Assembly: GCA_039566865.1 (NCBI GenBank)
Contig: CM076958.1
Span: forward strand, 5,990,501 to 6,054,500
Origin: Aurelia coerulea
Taxonomy: Eukaryota > Cnidaria > Scyphozoa > Semaeostomeae > Ulmaridae
Reading direction: 5' to 3'
Length of the DNA stretch: 64,000 nt
Shown piece after piece: positions 11,110 through 26,100 of the stretch. Under the pieces are notes generated by a model. It saw only the letters and a list, made by a program, of their open reading frames with translations. It made no database searches and had not been told where the DNA came from. Numbering within the stretch: position 1 is the first letter of the stretch; each line of letters begins with the position of its first letter. The position numbers and the translations under genes are program-made.

Positions 11110-14100
11110 CTAAAATGAAAGAACAGTAAGCTACAAAATATCTAGAATTAATCGGTAGTGACTGAAAGACGATTTTCCTTTTCTAATAATCAAACAAATT
11201 AATCAATAGACCAGCTGAAAATATGTAAATTATTATTGATACTATTATCATTTTCATCAATTTATCTAAATTAGGCATACATGTATAAAATAGCTATAAG
11301 ATAGGAGCTAATTCAAGCCTACTATCTTAGAAAGTAAAATTTGTAAAAAAGGAATAAAATAAAGAATAATCAGCTACAAATACACGAATTTACAGATTTT
11401 ACAATGTTCCCAATATTTACAATGGTTTTTTGTGTCCGTATTTACAGATCAGAAAATTCATATCAGTTCAAGAACCCAACCAGAGCCACGAAAGGTCTAC
11501 ACAGTCTACAATTGCAGTCCTCTCCTTTCCAGATTTGGATTCTTCTTTGAAAGCTGGAGAGGTTATCTGACTGCTTTAACTCATTGGGAAATGCCTGCCA
11601 TAATCTATACCCACGAAACGATATCGCATCCAAGCCATTGCACGTAATGCGGGCTTGTGGCAATAGTCGATTATGGCAGCTTCTTAACCAATGAGGACTG
11701 TGTTTTTCAAAAAGAAAAACAGGCAATGTAAAGACCCGATAGTAAGAACTAAGCAAGGTGCAAAGGTTCTTCTTTAGATATCTTCATAAAAGTTTACAAA
11801 AACAGACATAAAGTTACAAGACGATACCACAAGGAGGATGGAAATACATAGCAACACTGTGGCAATTTACAATGAAGATAAAAACTTAATTAACTACAAA
11901 AACGGGAAAGAAAATATTTCCAGAGAGAGGTTCAACCTGCGTTCTAGCAATTTTGTCAACAATACAATTATACGATGCCTACAAATAATGAGGGCTGTTA
12001 GAGAGAACATGTAAAAACCACTCACCAATAATTGATGTGAAAAGCTCCGGTGCCGAGCTTCCAGCTGCCATAAATGTAGCACCGGCAACATCTTCACTGA
12101 GGTTCATGCGCTTGATGAAATAACAGGCCAGGTATTAAACATCTTTATATTTAAATCACAAAATGATTAGACTCTTTAAACAGCATATTTGCTATCAGTG
12201 TTGCATAACAACGATATTTAAGTAAAGGATAAAGTAGCGTCACACAAAAAACAGATCTAAATGATGTTTAGCTCGACAGCTGGAGGGCTCGATAGTACTT
12301 CCGTTGCAAAAATATTGGCATCAAGTTATCTTCCCCTAATTCCTGATGAGCATTAGGCATTCTAGTGGTAGTTACATTGGCCGGCAGAGAGAAGCCACAG
12401 CTAACTAGACACCAAAAGCAACATTGTCTATGAACAACAAGCCAGACAAATACAAAGTCTTCGTATTGACTGAAATGAGTATCATATTAAAAGTATTCCT
12501 CAAACGAAGAAGATGTAAGTAGTAATTATCGGCCTTCAGAATCCTATGCAGTTTCACCAGGGCCTTATCAATATGATCCTAGTCTATCCTTCAACGTTCC
12601 GAAGATATTTCTGAGCGACAATTTTCAACGAAAAACAACTGCGTGAAACAACAGTATTCCACCACAATTCTTGGCCATATTCCGCGGGTTCCACGCGTGA
12701 TCAGCCACTCCACTAATTTTTAGAGAAGACATTCAAAAAGATTTCATCAAGAATCAAGTTACTATCACGAGTGCGACAGAACATCAGTCCACACACCGCA
12801 GAAACCATATTCTTCCTGTCATGCTCTACTGTTCTAATGTTTTTGTCGGCATGACCCAATCAAAGGAACAAAGATTTGAAACCTTTCAAGATCGAGCAAT
12901 ACGCATCATCAATGGGAATGGAAAAAGTGGTGTTAAGCTCCCCCCAATTGACCAGATTCGAAACAGACTATGTGCCCTAGAGGTTTTTAAATGCTTGAGC
13001 AGTATAGCACCAAAAGCGTTTGAAAATTATTTTACAAGGAACAGCCACAAAAAGAATACCCGCAAAAACAACAAAAGCGTGGTCACTCCAAAAGTTAGGA
13101 CAGAAACTGGACGTAAAACCTTCGCGTTTCAAGGAGCAAAAATATTCAACAATGTACCTGATAACTTACAAACTGAAACATCATTGTTGAAATTTAAAGC
13201 ATCCAGCAAGGACATTGGCATTAAAAAGATGATTTTGAAAAAGTGGCCATTTTAACGACAACTTCATATCTCGAAACTCTGCCAAAAAGTTAGCAATAAA
13301 CTTTATGCACTTGCCCACATCCCCGTATATGGATCAGAGCAAATTAGAAACTTGATGAGGGCATTTATAACAAGTCAGTTTCAATACTGTCCTTTAATCT
13401 GGATGTTTCACAGCAGGCAGCTGAACCAAAAAATCAATGACATTGGAATGTCATTGATAGAAATGGCAGTCTCTAATTATAGAGACTGAACTATTGAGTT
13501 TAAGTTTCGAATGTCAAACTGCCTTAAATTTCTTTTGATATAGTATGGTCATGAGTCCACACTCTTTGCAACTCTTTGGCTGATTCTAAATTATCTTAAT
13601 TGCGCTCCTTTGAAGTCATTCAAATTTATGCGCCATTGTGTCTGAGACTATAAGTTCAGGAGTTGAACAGTATAATATTTTAGGCAGAACAATAGCTTTG
13701 TAGACTGATTCATCTGCAAAATTTGACAGTGAATCCCTCATTCTCTTCAAGAGCCTTATTCGAACTGCCACATTCTTTAGGGTCATTTGAAGATGCTCAT
13801 TCATATTAAGTGATGGATCCAGTGTCACTCCCAAGTACTTATATCCACTTACAAAGTTGATGAGATGTTCCTTCAATGAAACTTTCAAATTACTTTGTGA
13901 GTAGAGTCTTTTCGCGGTTCCAAACAGCATTGATTCAGTTTTATTAATCTGTTATTATCCAACCATTTAGAAATGTTTGTCGTCTCAGCAGTTAAAATCT
14001 CTTCTATGACGTTCACATTTTTGTGAGAAAAAAATATCACTGTGTCATCAGCATATATCTGGATGTTGCAATTTTTACATTCTTTGCCAAATCGTTTACA

Positions 14101-17100
14101 TGGATCAAAAATAACAACGGACCAAGAATTGAGCCTTGGGGTACTCCATATTTGACCAATTGAAATTCAGATTTAGCAGTGCCGCATTGAACAAACTGAT
14201 AACGGTTAGATAGATTGCTTTTTATTCATGCAAGCTCACTCTCGTTGATGCCGTAGAGGGAAAGCGTTAATAGAAGCATAGAGTGTTCAACCGTGGCAAA
14301 GTACAATAGTGCAAGTGCTTTAGCTGCAATGGTTTTTCAAACAGGAGGGCATTTTTTGAATCACCTTGTGTTGTATTTCTCTATTTCTATCTTCACTTGG
14401 ATACCTACAATGTGATATTTATTTGCACAACCGCTGAAATATGACCTTCGCAAGCTAAGTCAATGCAATGGGAGCTTCGAAAAGTCACAGATACTTGCCA
14501 ACGTTGGCTTCATTTTGTGCAAACAAGAAAAGTTTGAGCAAGGTATGGTCTTTAAATGTCTCAGTTCAAATTAAATGAATGTAAGAACTCTTGGCACATA
14601 AATGCCATCCGACATAGAGAACTGCTGCAACTTGAAAACATCTAAACTTAAAAAAAATGTCTTTTCCTTGCTCAACATAATCAAACCTTCTACGAATCTG
14701 ACTATTCCAGGTTTACAACTTAACAAGTCTTTGAATAACAGCAAAGGCGAGGTGCCCATTACATTGTGATATATGAGAAGAAGTTGGGGAGAAATTCCCA
14801 GTATAATTCATGTAAGCGCAGAGAATCTTACCTCGCAGATTTTGTCCAAAGATGCCACAAAATAATCATCACAGACAAAGGCCAGTGCAATGAACATGTA
14901 AACTGACTGTTGATTAAACAATAATCTAGTAAATATCTTTTAGTTACCAAATTGACAATTTAATCCAATGAGGTGCAATTTCCCTGCAAAATTTATTACA
15001 CTCAAAAGTACACTCAACAGTACAATATGATAAAAGTACAATACTCAAAAGTACAATATAAAAGTACACTCAAAAATTGTGCAGACAAAATTGCTTTTTG
15101 GTGACAGAACTGGCATTTTATAGCAAAAATATTCCAAACTAGTTAACATTCGACAGACCCTAGTGAGATTTTGATGAATTAATGAATTAATGGGATGGAA
15201 TTTGAGGGATTCATTGATCCCTTTCCTTTTCCGATTTTTGCAAACCAAATTTGGCATTTTGTGAAACTGGAATGGCTTGATCATGGGTAGTTGGGTAGTT
15301 AGACGCCGCAGGTGCACATACGTGGACTTCATAATGAGAGTGACTTCCTTCTATAACAGCGTCGTTTTCTGTATCCTATCCTTCAGCAACCGCATATTGA
15401 GCTCAAAGAGGAGTCTTGTTTAACTGTATTTTAGTCGCCATTTTGAAAGTTCGTTAATAATGTGACTTCTACGGAGGACTTCGAAACCTCCTCCGTAGAA
15501 AGATGCAAATTTTCCTCCGCAGGAGCATATATGTTGAAAAATAGCTTACGGTGTCTAACTTCATTAGAAATCTATGAGCAGAATAAAGAAAATTCTGAAA
15601 CTGCGAACTCCGGAAAAAATCCTGGTTGACATTATTTCTGTCAAATTTTATCAAGAATGTATAGGAGCAAAAGACTGACCAAGGTACAATCTATGACAGG
15701 CAATGGCCAAACCGGTCACTCTATGCAAAATATAACTTCATTTGAGCCAAAGAACTGTATAGACGTTTGAAAGACTGCAGCTGTCTAGCCTATTTTCAGA
15801 TTTCGATGAACTGATGATGCCTGTCTACCTTGCATATCAAGTTGCCAAATAAACTTTAGTTTCTGAACTGTGGTGATATATTGTTAGTAAATTTGATAAA
15901 GAATTTCATGCGTAATTTCAAAGAATTTTGAGATGAGGTATGTATCGGTTGTATATGAGAACGATAAGACAGATTTCGACAATCTAAATGTTCTGATCCA
16001 TGCTTAGAAGTTAGCTACACATGCATTGTCAGTTAATAGAAACCTGAGAAATGGTAATAGAAAGCTGAGAAATGGTATGCGAGCTAAATGCTTTCAAACG
16101 TCTACTGGGTGTCCCAGAAAAAGTATACAAATTTGGTTGAGTCTAGCGATTAGAATTTAGCTTTGATCGATGGCTAATCAATTTTAACAGGTTCCTCAAC
16201 AGTTAACTTGAAAATAGATACCTCGTTTGTTGATATTGGTCCTTTGAGAACTAAAACACCAATCCTAAAGATTCAAATTTGCCTCAAACTCCAAAGAAAA
16301 TTCCTGAAGCACATCTTCTTCAGGCTCATATTGGCCCAAATGCCAAACATCTCGTTTGGAGATGACAGCAAATTGAGCTTTGAAAATTAATATTTCAACA
16401 TTTAAAGCACCAATATAAAAAAACGAGCAATCGAATTAACAATCGAGGAACATTTTGAAATTGATTAGCCATCAATTAAAACAAAATCCTCGTCGCTGGA
16501 CCGAATCAAATATGTATACTTTTTCTGCGACTCCCGGTATACATGTATTGACTCATTCAGTATTTGCGAAGAACTGCGCTATCAAATGATGTGTAGCAGG
16601 TCAGAAAAATTCGTGAAACAAAACAACAACTAAATTTCCCCCGAAGGATTATACCCCATTTTGAGGCGCCAGAATTCCGTAACCAATACAAGATTCAAGT
16701 TTCACTCGATAAAGCTCTTTCGAATGATAACTAGTTTGCTGCTTTTTCCAATAAAATTCTACAGCCAAAACAAAATTGGTCTGCACTTTTTTGGGAGCAC
16801 ATATCCTATGAATTTAATTCCATGAAAATCACTGCAGGCTGTGTCATTATAACTTTGTAGATAATCTTGTTGACTAGGGAATCATGATGAAAAATAAATG
16901 GCTTACAAAATTCACGCTAATTTTCGCACATCATCCACAATGGTGAAACGTAGCAAACATTATTTTCGCTCGGTGACTATAAATGAGGTCTATTACACAT
17001 GCAGACAGTAACCAAATAAAAAACATGTCTGATCAGTGAAAACAAGCTTTGAAAAACTTGAGAATTTCATATTTTGGGTCAACTTTGGGAACGCTGAAGC

Positions 17101-20100
17101 GTTTGTGGGTGAGCACGACCATGTACCACAGCTGTTCAGAACAAACGATATGGGGTAGCAGTCTTATCGTGCAGAGCAATAATAAGTTGAAACCACGAAG
17201 TTGCATGCTTGTGCGACGTGTAAATAGTAGCACTAGCCATGTAGACGTACTACACTCATCCTTGCTTCCCTGCATTCTTTTGAATGACGTCAGTCATGTG
17301 GACTTGCTAGATTTACTGCAATATTCGAAGTGTCTCCCCGCCCCCAGACTCGTAATCTGACTGACTGTAAGCTGATTTGGCCCGTTAAGCGTTAACCCAA
17401 TTTTCTACAAAAGCGAAATGTAGATTTTCGACGCTTTTCTTTACATACTTGTTTCACATAGCCTCATACATAATAGAACTTTGTGGAGGAATCTACCGGG
17501 TAAGTAAAAGAAACAATCCCCATTCGAAAACTCACTGCTCCCTGGATATCAAGGCAACAATATTGGCAAACAGACTATTAAAAGGGGACATATTCAAATT
17601 AATTTCAAATTTTACCTAAAAGAAATCGACCAATCCATTCTGAAATTATGAAGGATTTTCTCAAGAAAGCCTCTTCAAGAAACTTCCAAAACAGGCCTAA
17701 AATCACAACCAAATTCTCTGCCATAGCGCTGATTTCCAGCAGTGGAATTTTCCAAGCGGGAAGAGTTTTACACAACAAAAGGTTGCTGGTCCGTAAATTT
17801 TTATTCAATTTCAGACAGATATTTTCTCCTGTAGACAATAGAATTCCCATCCGCTCCGAAAATTCTACCGAATGGAAATCAGCTTTTTCAGCAGTGTGAT
17901 TCTTTGGGGTGATGAAAGTGCCATCTTGCAAGCATAATAACATCATTCCAAAGCGAATTCATCCTCCCAAGGGGATAACGCGTGCTAAAACGTGATAAAG
18001 TCATTGCTATAAGGCTGAAATATAGGAACAATTGGACGTGATTTAGGCCAACATACAGATCAAATCCTTACTGGTTGCTGAAGCACGCTGAAATCATCTA
18101 ATTTCACGGTGCTCAGCCAATCAAATCGCCTCTTTCTAACCACGTGATATCAAATCAGTCGTTGGAAGATAATCCTTGAGTACCCTCACGAAAATTGAAA
18201 TGGCTACTAAGTTACAATAATTACATGGAATTTTTTTTGAAAAATCGGTAGAAGGGGTGCCCCTCTGCAGTTTGTAGCGTGCGTGGACAAATATCTCATT
18301 TGGAGCCGAAATTGTATTCATTTTCCGGTCGACGAATATTGACCTTCGTTCAATCATTGATAAAATTCGCTGCAAATAAGATATGAGGATAAAAATCTCA
18401 GTGATTATAGATATTGCCCTAAGAAATAACCCAAATACTTGCCCTTCTTTTACATATCAAAATCGCGGGCGATATTCAGCGATCTCTGTCAGAAATGTCA
18501 TTTGGGCCTAAGCTTCTCACCGATTTAACCTCTTACGTTGGCCCAAATAAGGCTTAGTCTGTATTATTGAGCTAAACGATTCACTTACCAATGACTACAG
18601 CATCAATTTGATCTCATTTTCAATTTAATGTCTCCAAATTTTGTTCAAAAACATCCAATCTTGAGCAATTTCTGCAAATTTGTTTCGTTCCGTATTTCTC
18701 TACAAGCGCAAAGTAACCTGCTCAAATGTCGCAATCGCTAGGTTATTGTAATACAAAGTAATGCGATTCGACACAGTTGATGCTGTCTTTCTCAATTCAT
18801 TCAAATGGAATCAAAAGGGATAAAACACTTTTTGGCTATTTCGTACATTGATGAATAGATTTTACACAAAACAACAAAACAAGAAACAGTTTTGAAAGCA
18901 GCTTTGTCGAATCTATTCTTGAATCAATGCAATCAAACAAAAGGAACAAAGCTGTAAACATGCAGCGCAAAAAACAATTTGTCTGTTGTTTTGTGTAAAA
19001 TCTATTCATTAATGACCCAAACAGCCAAAAAGTGTTTTATCCCTTTTGTTTCCATTTGAATGATTTGAGAAAGACCCTTGCCAAATCTGTTCATGAGTGC
19101 ATCAACTGTGGCGAATCGCTTTACTTTGTATCACAATAACCTAGCGATTGCGACATTCGAGCAGGTACTTGCGCTTGCAGAGAAATACGGAACGAAACAA
19201 ATTTGCAGAAATTGCTCAAGATTGGATGTTTTTGAACAAAATTTGGAGACATTAAATTGAAAATGAAGTCAAATTGATGCTTGAGTCATTGGTAAGTGAA
19301 TCGTTTAGCTCAATAATACAAACTAAGCCTTATTGGGGCCAACGTAAGAGGTTAAATCGGTGAGAAGCTTAGGCCCAAATGACATTTCTGACAGAGATCG
19401 CTGAATATCGCCCGCGATTTTGATATGTAAAAGAAGGGCAAGTGTTTGGGTTATTTCTTAGGGCAATATCTATAATCGCTGAGATTTTTATCCTTATATC
19501 TTATTTGCAGCGAATTTGATCTATGATTGAACGAAGGTCAATATTCGTCGACCGGAAAATGAATACAATTTCGGCTCCAAATGAGATATTTGTCCACGCA
19601 CGCTACAAACTGCAGAGGGGCACCCCTTCTACCGATTTTTCAAAAAAAATTCCATGTAATTATTGTAACTTAGTAGCCATTTCGATATTCGTGAGGGTAC
19701 TCAAGGATTATCTTCCAACGACTGATTTGATATCACGTGGTTAGAAAGAGGCGATTTCATTGGCTGAGCACCGTGAAATTGTATGATTTCCGCGTGCTTC
19801 AGCAACCAGTAAGGATTTGAACTGGATGTTATTTAGGCCTGTTTTGAAGCTTTCTTCAAGGGGATCTCTCGAGAAAGGCCCCTGGCAATTTCAGAATGGA
19901 GTGAACAATTTCAGTCAAGTAATTTCGAAATGGATTTGAGCATGTCTACCATCACATCATCGCCAACGTTATCATCTTGATTTTCGGTGAACAGTGTCAT
20001 TTAAAATGGGAAGTTTTCTCCCACTCGCTGGTTTGTCTAAAATTGAATTCCTTGAGATTTCATTCACCCCACCCCATCCAGCACAACTGCGCTAATTATC

Positions 20101-23100
20101 AGCCAATCATTACGTGGTTCTTGTGCTGCATACAGGTGAAAGAAGCTTGCATTAAATCATACATAACTCCAAACATAGGGCCATAAATCAATCCAAAGTG
20201 GAGATACACTTACAACCAAAATGTGAACAATAATGCCTCCATGCTTGCGTTGACTGTTCGTAAATAAATCTGCTGGAAACTCCTGGATACCTATAAATAA
20301 ATTCAACGCATCATTGAAAAAAACTGTTAATGTCTCGTGCACTTTGCGATATTGACACTCTCTGAACTGATTTCGTTCATTCCGTGTGCTTTTCTTTCCT
20401 TGACAAGCATGATATCAAGTATCTTTCAAATGTATTTCTATAATGAAAAGTTGGCAACCCAGCATGGCAAAGTATCAACATTAGTATACAGAGGCAATAA
20501 GTCCAAATCTCTTTTCAAATTACAAATTGACCTCAAAAAGAATGACGAGTTTTAACACATTTAACTCCGAAGAGTGCTTGCAGCAAATCATTTTGCATCA
20601 GCAATTAGTCACAAGGAGTTCAGAAATCGTTATTATTCTAATCAAAATTTTGTAAGATATTGCACAAGACAATAGACCATTTTGACATTTAGAAAAAGGA
20701 TCTGGGGAGAGATAAAAGTATCTGCTTTTAAATTGTATACTTTTGATGACTTGTAAATATTGCATCCACTATTTTCTTATGTAATATGCGTATTTCAATG
20801 TGTTAACATTGGAATTAATTAGCAAATTCCTTTTAGCTATATTTCCATTGTAATCCAACAATAAAGAAATTGATAATAAAATAATAATAATAATACCTCG
20901 GCAGTTTTGCCGCAATAACTCACACGTGCCATATTTAATTGATTATCCACGAGGCTATGGATTATACTGGTTTTTCCAATCAATGGATATGGCCCTATGG
21001 CGTTATGCCCCTATGCCTCTTTGGTATAGCGTCTTTTTGCAGGCGATAGCATGCCTAGATTTACAATCTACAATCTACAATGTTAGTCTCCAAAAAGGCT
21101 CAACCCATGACGGAGATACATGTTACATTACATTACATTACATTACATTACATTACATTACATTACATTACATTACATTAACATTAACATTAACATTACA
21201 CTTACATGGCATTACATTACATTTCATTACATATTATATTACATTACATTACATTACATTACATTACATTACATTACATGGCATTACATTACATTTCATT
21301 ACATATTATATTACATTACATTACATTGCATTACATTACATTACATTACATTACATTACATTACATTACATTACATTACATTACATTACATCACATTTAC
21401 ATTACATTTCATTTACATTACCAAACTTACATAAAATTACATACGATATGTTAAATAGATTAGTAACTTTGGTGCAAGGGCACTACGTCAATATATTTAC
21501 TTTTGCCGCATAACAATGCATACAATGCATACATATGAACAGAACTCCGAAAAGTAAATTTATCGGAAAACATTTAATGAATAACAAGTAGAAAATCGAA
21601 ACACGTCAAAGATAAAGCATGTAACAACGTCTCCGCATCAGGTGTACGAAAAAACTGGATGAAGGCCAAAATACGGCACGAAAAACATATCTTCCTTCCA
21701 CCTAAATTCGGTAACAAACTGAATAAAGATAAACATACAGGGTGTCCCAAAAAAATGAGAACTCTTTTTTAAGAGTTGCTGTGAAAAAGACATGCTCTCG
21801 ATTCCAATGCTTCTGATATCTATTAATGCAGGATGCTTAGACTTAAAGCTTGAGACCTTGTACTAATGAATCTTGCTAGCAATTGTTACGTTATAGCACA
21901 AGCAAATGGAAGTCAAATTTAGAAGTTTTTCAAATCCATAACATTTTACGTGCACCTAAACTGTTAAAAAATGCGAAAGTGATTCCGGTCTTGTTTTCGC
22001 ATTTTTAGAGTGAGAAGGAGGTCATTAGATTAGAATGAATCTAAGGAAAAGACGCTGAAAGCACTTAGTATGTTCAAGATATATACAGCAAAACATGTTT
22101 CCTTAAACAGCTACCTGCTGAAGATCAAATTAGTGTACAAATTATGTCTGCAATCACTTTCTCACAGTTATTTTCTTCCTTTGCTGTCGTGGATTGCTCT
22201 TTCATTAATTGTTTGTAAGCTTGCTCTTACGAAGGAAATATCAACATAAAATCATTGTAGTACTAAAATATCAGTCGTAAGGTTATATTCTGAGAAGAGA
22301 GGCCAGTTTTAAAGCAAGCTCAAATTTCGGCTCTATTTGGCGATAACTGGGCTAGTACTCTTCAGATCTACTGAAATAAGATCTCGAAGTCTAAGAAATG
22401 AGAAACGCTTAACAATAGAGTAAAAACCTTTTGGTACATCCTGTAGATGTTCTCAAAAATTGTTGTTTGAGTTTCAGTTCTAACATTCAACTGGTACTCG
22501 AAAATAAGGAGGCGAAATCCATACAAGCCATGGCACGTTGAGCAGTTGGAAACTGAGCCTGTTTGTTGCATGACAATTACAAAAGGAAAGCAACGTGGCA
22601 GCTGGCAGCGGTAATAGCGGTACCAGTCTAGCATCACTTTATTTTGAAAGCTTGGAATTTCTTCTATTAAGTTTTTTACAGTTTTTACTCTTGCCTCTTG
22701 TAAGCTTTATCCCTTTATTTTACAAACTTTAATTTTAACAGGACCCTTAGTGATAGAACACAGTGACATTTCGTTTCACAAACCGCTGACCACTCAAAAT
22801 CACCAGTCTCACAGCTAGATTTCAAAACGAGCGAGACAACTGGCCTAGATGGGTCGGGCATCGGCTTCTGCATTCTAGCGTGAGCTCATCCGTTCGCAGT
22901 TAAATCCACTATTTGATTTTGATGGAAGAAAGGTTGGTGAATATTGGGAGACATCAATCGACGAAATTTTCTGATTAAAAAGCACTATTCGAAGACTTCT
23001 TGTGGCCATGAAAAATGGCCTAATTCATACGCAGATTCCTGTTGATGAAAGAGGATATTTCTCCAAAACTACACCGTGCCACATCAAGACATTTACAGGA

Positions 23101-26100
23101 GTCCTTGCCAAGGATGTCAGGAACATGACCTATTAGGTGGGTTATTCACTGTTTTTTGCGTTACGACGTTATTCTATGTTTTTTGGACACTACTCTAGAA
23201 CCATGTTAGGAAAGTAGCAGAAGGAACCATTTCTTCCATATTTTGTTTGCATTGAAATACTCAAGCTGGAAGTCTGGCATTTGTTTATGTTGATAAAACT
23301 ACCTATGGACCATTGATACCCAGAAGCTCACATTCGTGAGTGGTCGGAAAGGCAGGTAAAATGTTATTTATCAAACTGCAGTCTAAAATGGTTCTACGGT
23401 CGTCATCTGAAATTGCCAATTTTGAGGCATTTATTTCTCCAAATCGGCACCGTGCCACATCACCAAACTTTGCCAGTGCACTTGCAATGTCTTCAGTAAC
23501 AGTGTGCCAGTGTCGGTATATGCACTGTTTTTTGCGTTAAACGTCAATATTCATCTTTTTAGGGCAAGGTTTTGTTTACATCGTCAACGATTTGGGCAAG
23601 GAAAAGCTTTGTCCTTTAACAATCACATACGGGGCAAGTGCTGCATGTCATGTGTTATGAGAAGCAGCTACTTCAGTACCCGATACATCGTGTACAAGGG
23701 GATTTTTGTACTTAATGTCATAAGATTTACAATACAATCCAACTATTTACGTCTTTTTAGACAGAATGCAAGAAGTAACGAATCCTCAAATTAACAGTCA
23801 GAAATTTACTCACATTCCTATTTGATGCAAAAACATGTGCAAATTGCTTGATGCATTGCTGAGGGCAATGTGTCATTGTAGTTTTAATTCCATTTTATAT
23901 GAAGGGGGTCAGGAATGCTGGAAAGGGGGCATAGGGGTGACTGCCCTTGCTGCCATCTGAGAAATGACCTGACTATGTTATTTTCTATTGTTTTGCCTTG
24001 TCCAACTAACTTTTGGCATCCCTGAATAGGTATTAATGTGAAAAGGGTGACAATTGTTTGCAAAATGGCTTATTCTTTTGTCTTGCAGATTCATGCACCT
24101 TCAATGCATAGAGCATATGCAGTGATATTTTGCTTGCATATCCTTGACCCATCCAACTTGGTTAGCTTTTATACATAGATGGCATAGAGATGTAAAAACA
24201 GCACTAGACTATACAGCAGATGTTAACAGTTGCAGTTAAGATATTTCAGGGCTGTAGGATGCATCTTGAACTTGGGGGGCACAGCACATCAAGGGAGTTT
24301 TTCATCAAGCTAAAGAGACACTTCCTAAAGTGAAAAGGCACTCTTTTGTTTATTGCAAAATCTCAGGAAAGGGTGGCATGTGCCCCCAGTGCCTCCTGGT
24401 TCCTACATCACTGAGAGGTTTGAAAGAAAGAACATTTCATGAACATTTCTAGCATCATTTGCAGAAGTACACATTATTATTGCAGGATATCTTTAGCTAG
24501 ATAGCTGTATTTTAATTCTGAGAGGTGTTTTCAAGTTGCTTTCACTGAATTTTTCTGTTTTTATTTGTGTGTGTATCTGTGCAGAATGATGGTTTTATTT
24601 TCAATAAAATTCTATTGGTAGAAAAAGATGTTTTGGAGTAGGTCAAGGGTCACCAGAAAAAATTTTTGACCAACATGAGCAAATTTGACATATTTCATGA
24701 TTTTTTGGACAGTAATGCTAGTATCCTCAATAATGTACACCTAAAATTTCAGGGGCAAGCAAAATCTGTTGAAAAATCAGTTCAAATTATTTCAAAACCA
24801 GTTTGTGAAGAGTGCATTCTTACTCTCATAAGAAACAAAGGCCCTTCGAAGAAGTTAAGAAACTCTACTAGTAGCAGTTATCAGAGGCAATGTTGGAAGT
24901 TGAGGTACCTTTCAAGTTTTGTTATTCCTGGAAAATCATTCTAACAAAAAATGCTAGATCGAATTGGATTAATTGACAGATTTCTGATTGCAAAACTAAT
25001 CAACGAATTTCACTATTTTTCTAGAAAAGCATTGAAGGACTTGTGTAGTGAGTCTAGTACTGCCCTTACAAGTATGACAATTTGCCTTTGCCTTGCCTCG
25101 ATGTATCACGCTCGCAAAAGATAAGACGCCTCTGCTTCAAACCGAGTGTGCGTGCGCATAAAAAACGAAAAAACCCCATGTTTAGTGATAGCAGTAAAAC
25201 CCTTACTGAAAAGGTTATCCTGTATAAATATGGCATATTATCATTATTATTATTATTGTTTGACCCTCCCTCATCTGAATTCTCGTTGAGTGGGCCGTTC
25301 TCTAGGTGCAGAAAGCAGTCCTGTCAAATTTAGATTGTGTATCCATAAATCCAACAATAGTAAATTCGCTCACAGTACTAGATTCCTCTCACTGTCTCAA
25401 ACTCTGCTGTTTTATTGAACGATACTGAGGCATTCAAAAGTACGTTAAACAGCGTTTAGGTCTGTTTTCTATTTCTGGGCAGCGAGTTTTTAGGCAATGA
25501 ACAGTTCAAAGGATTCTGCAGAAATGGTTCAAATCCCAGGGATTGGCTACTTTCTGGAGATTCGCGTATTTTCGCGCTGTAGTCAGCTCAGGGTCGTTCA
25601 CCTCACGAGCAATGTCTTTTAGTTTGAAGAAGGATGGCAGACCTTACCCAAAAATCAACGTCAAGACCCAGATTGCGAGACTGCTTACAATCATTTTTTC
25701 CTGAAAAATTGACAGCTGTTTTCCTACTCCCGAGGTAAATTTCTGGTGCGGAATGCGACCATTTAAATTGTTCGATATGTTGCCGTACTATTCCGATGAT
25801 AGATGAAAAATACGATTTTGCGTGCATTGCACACTACAAAAGGAATGACAAACATACTAGAATCTCATTTCTGGCACTCTCATGAACTGCGGCTTGCCAG
25901 TGGTGGGCTGGGAGCTGCAAGTTATCAACTTTCCAAATGTATTGCTCACGTGCATCTTAAATGGCTGCAGCTTAACAATTGACGTGACTCATTGCATTTC
26001 CGTGGAAAGGTTTTAGGAACGCAACCTGCATCGTTTGCAAAGATGTTCAGGAAAATCAATTCATTAGAAGTAAGTAGCATGGTTTGCAAACAAGAAGTAT

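Noticed and set aside
12790..14240. Twin-primed 5' inversion of a single LINE
   Set aside because: Twin priming would put the inverted piece upstream of the 3' piece; here it is downstream and fragments belong to more than one lineage.
18136..19744. Two identical 73-79 codon frames taken as a gene pair
   Set aside because: They lie on the two arms of a foldback, so one is the mirror of the other; no protein family recognised.
20926..21513. Long open frame rich in ITLHY repeats (195 codons)
   Set aside because: Translation of a pentanucleotide satellite; three overlapping frames are equally open.
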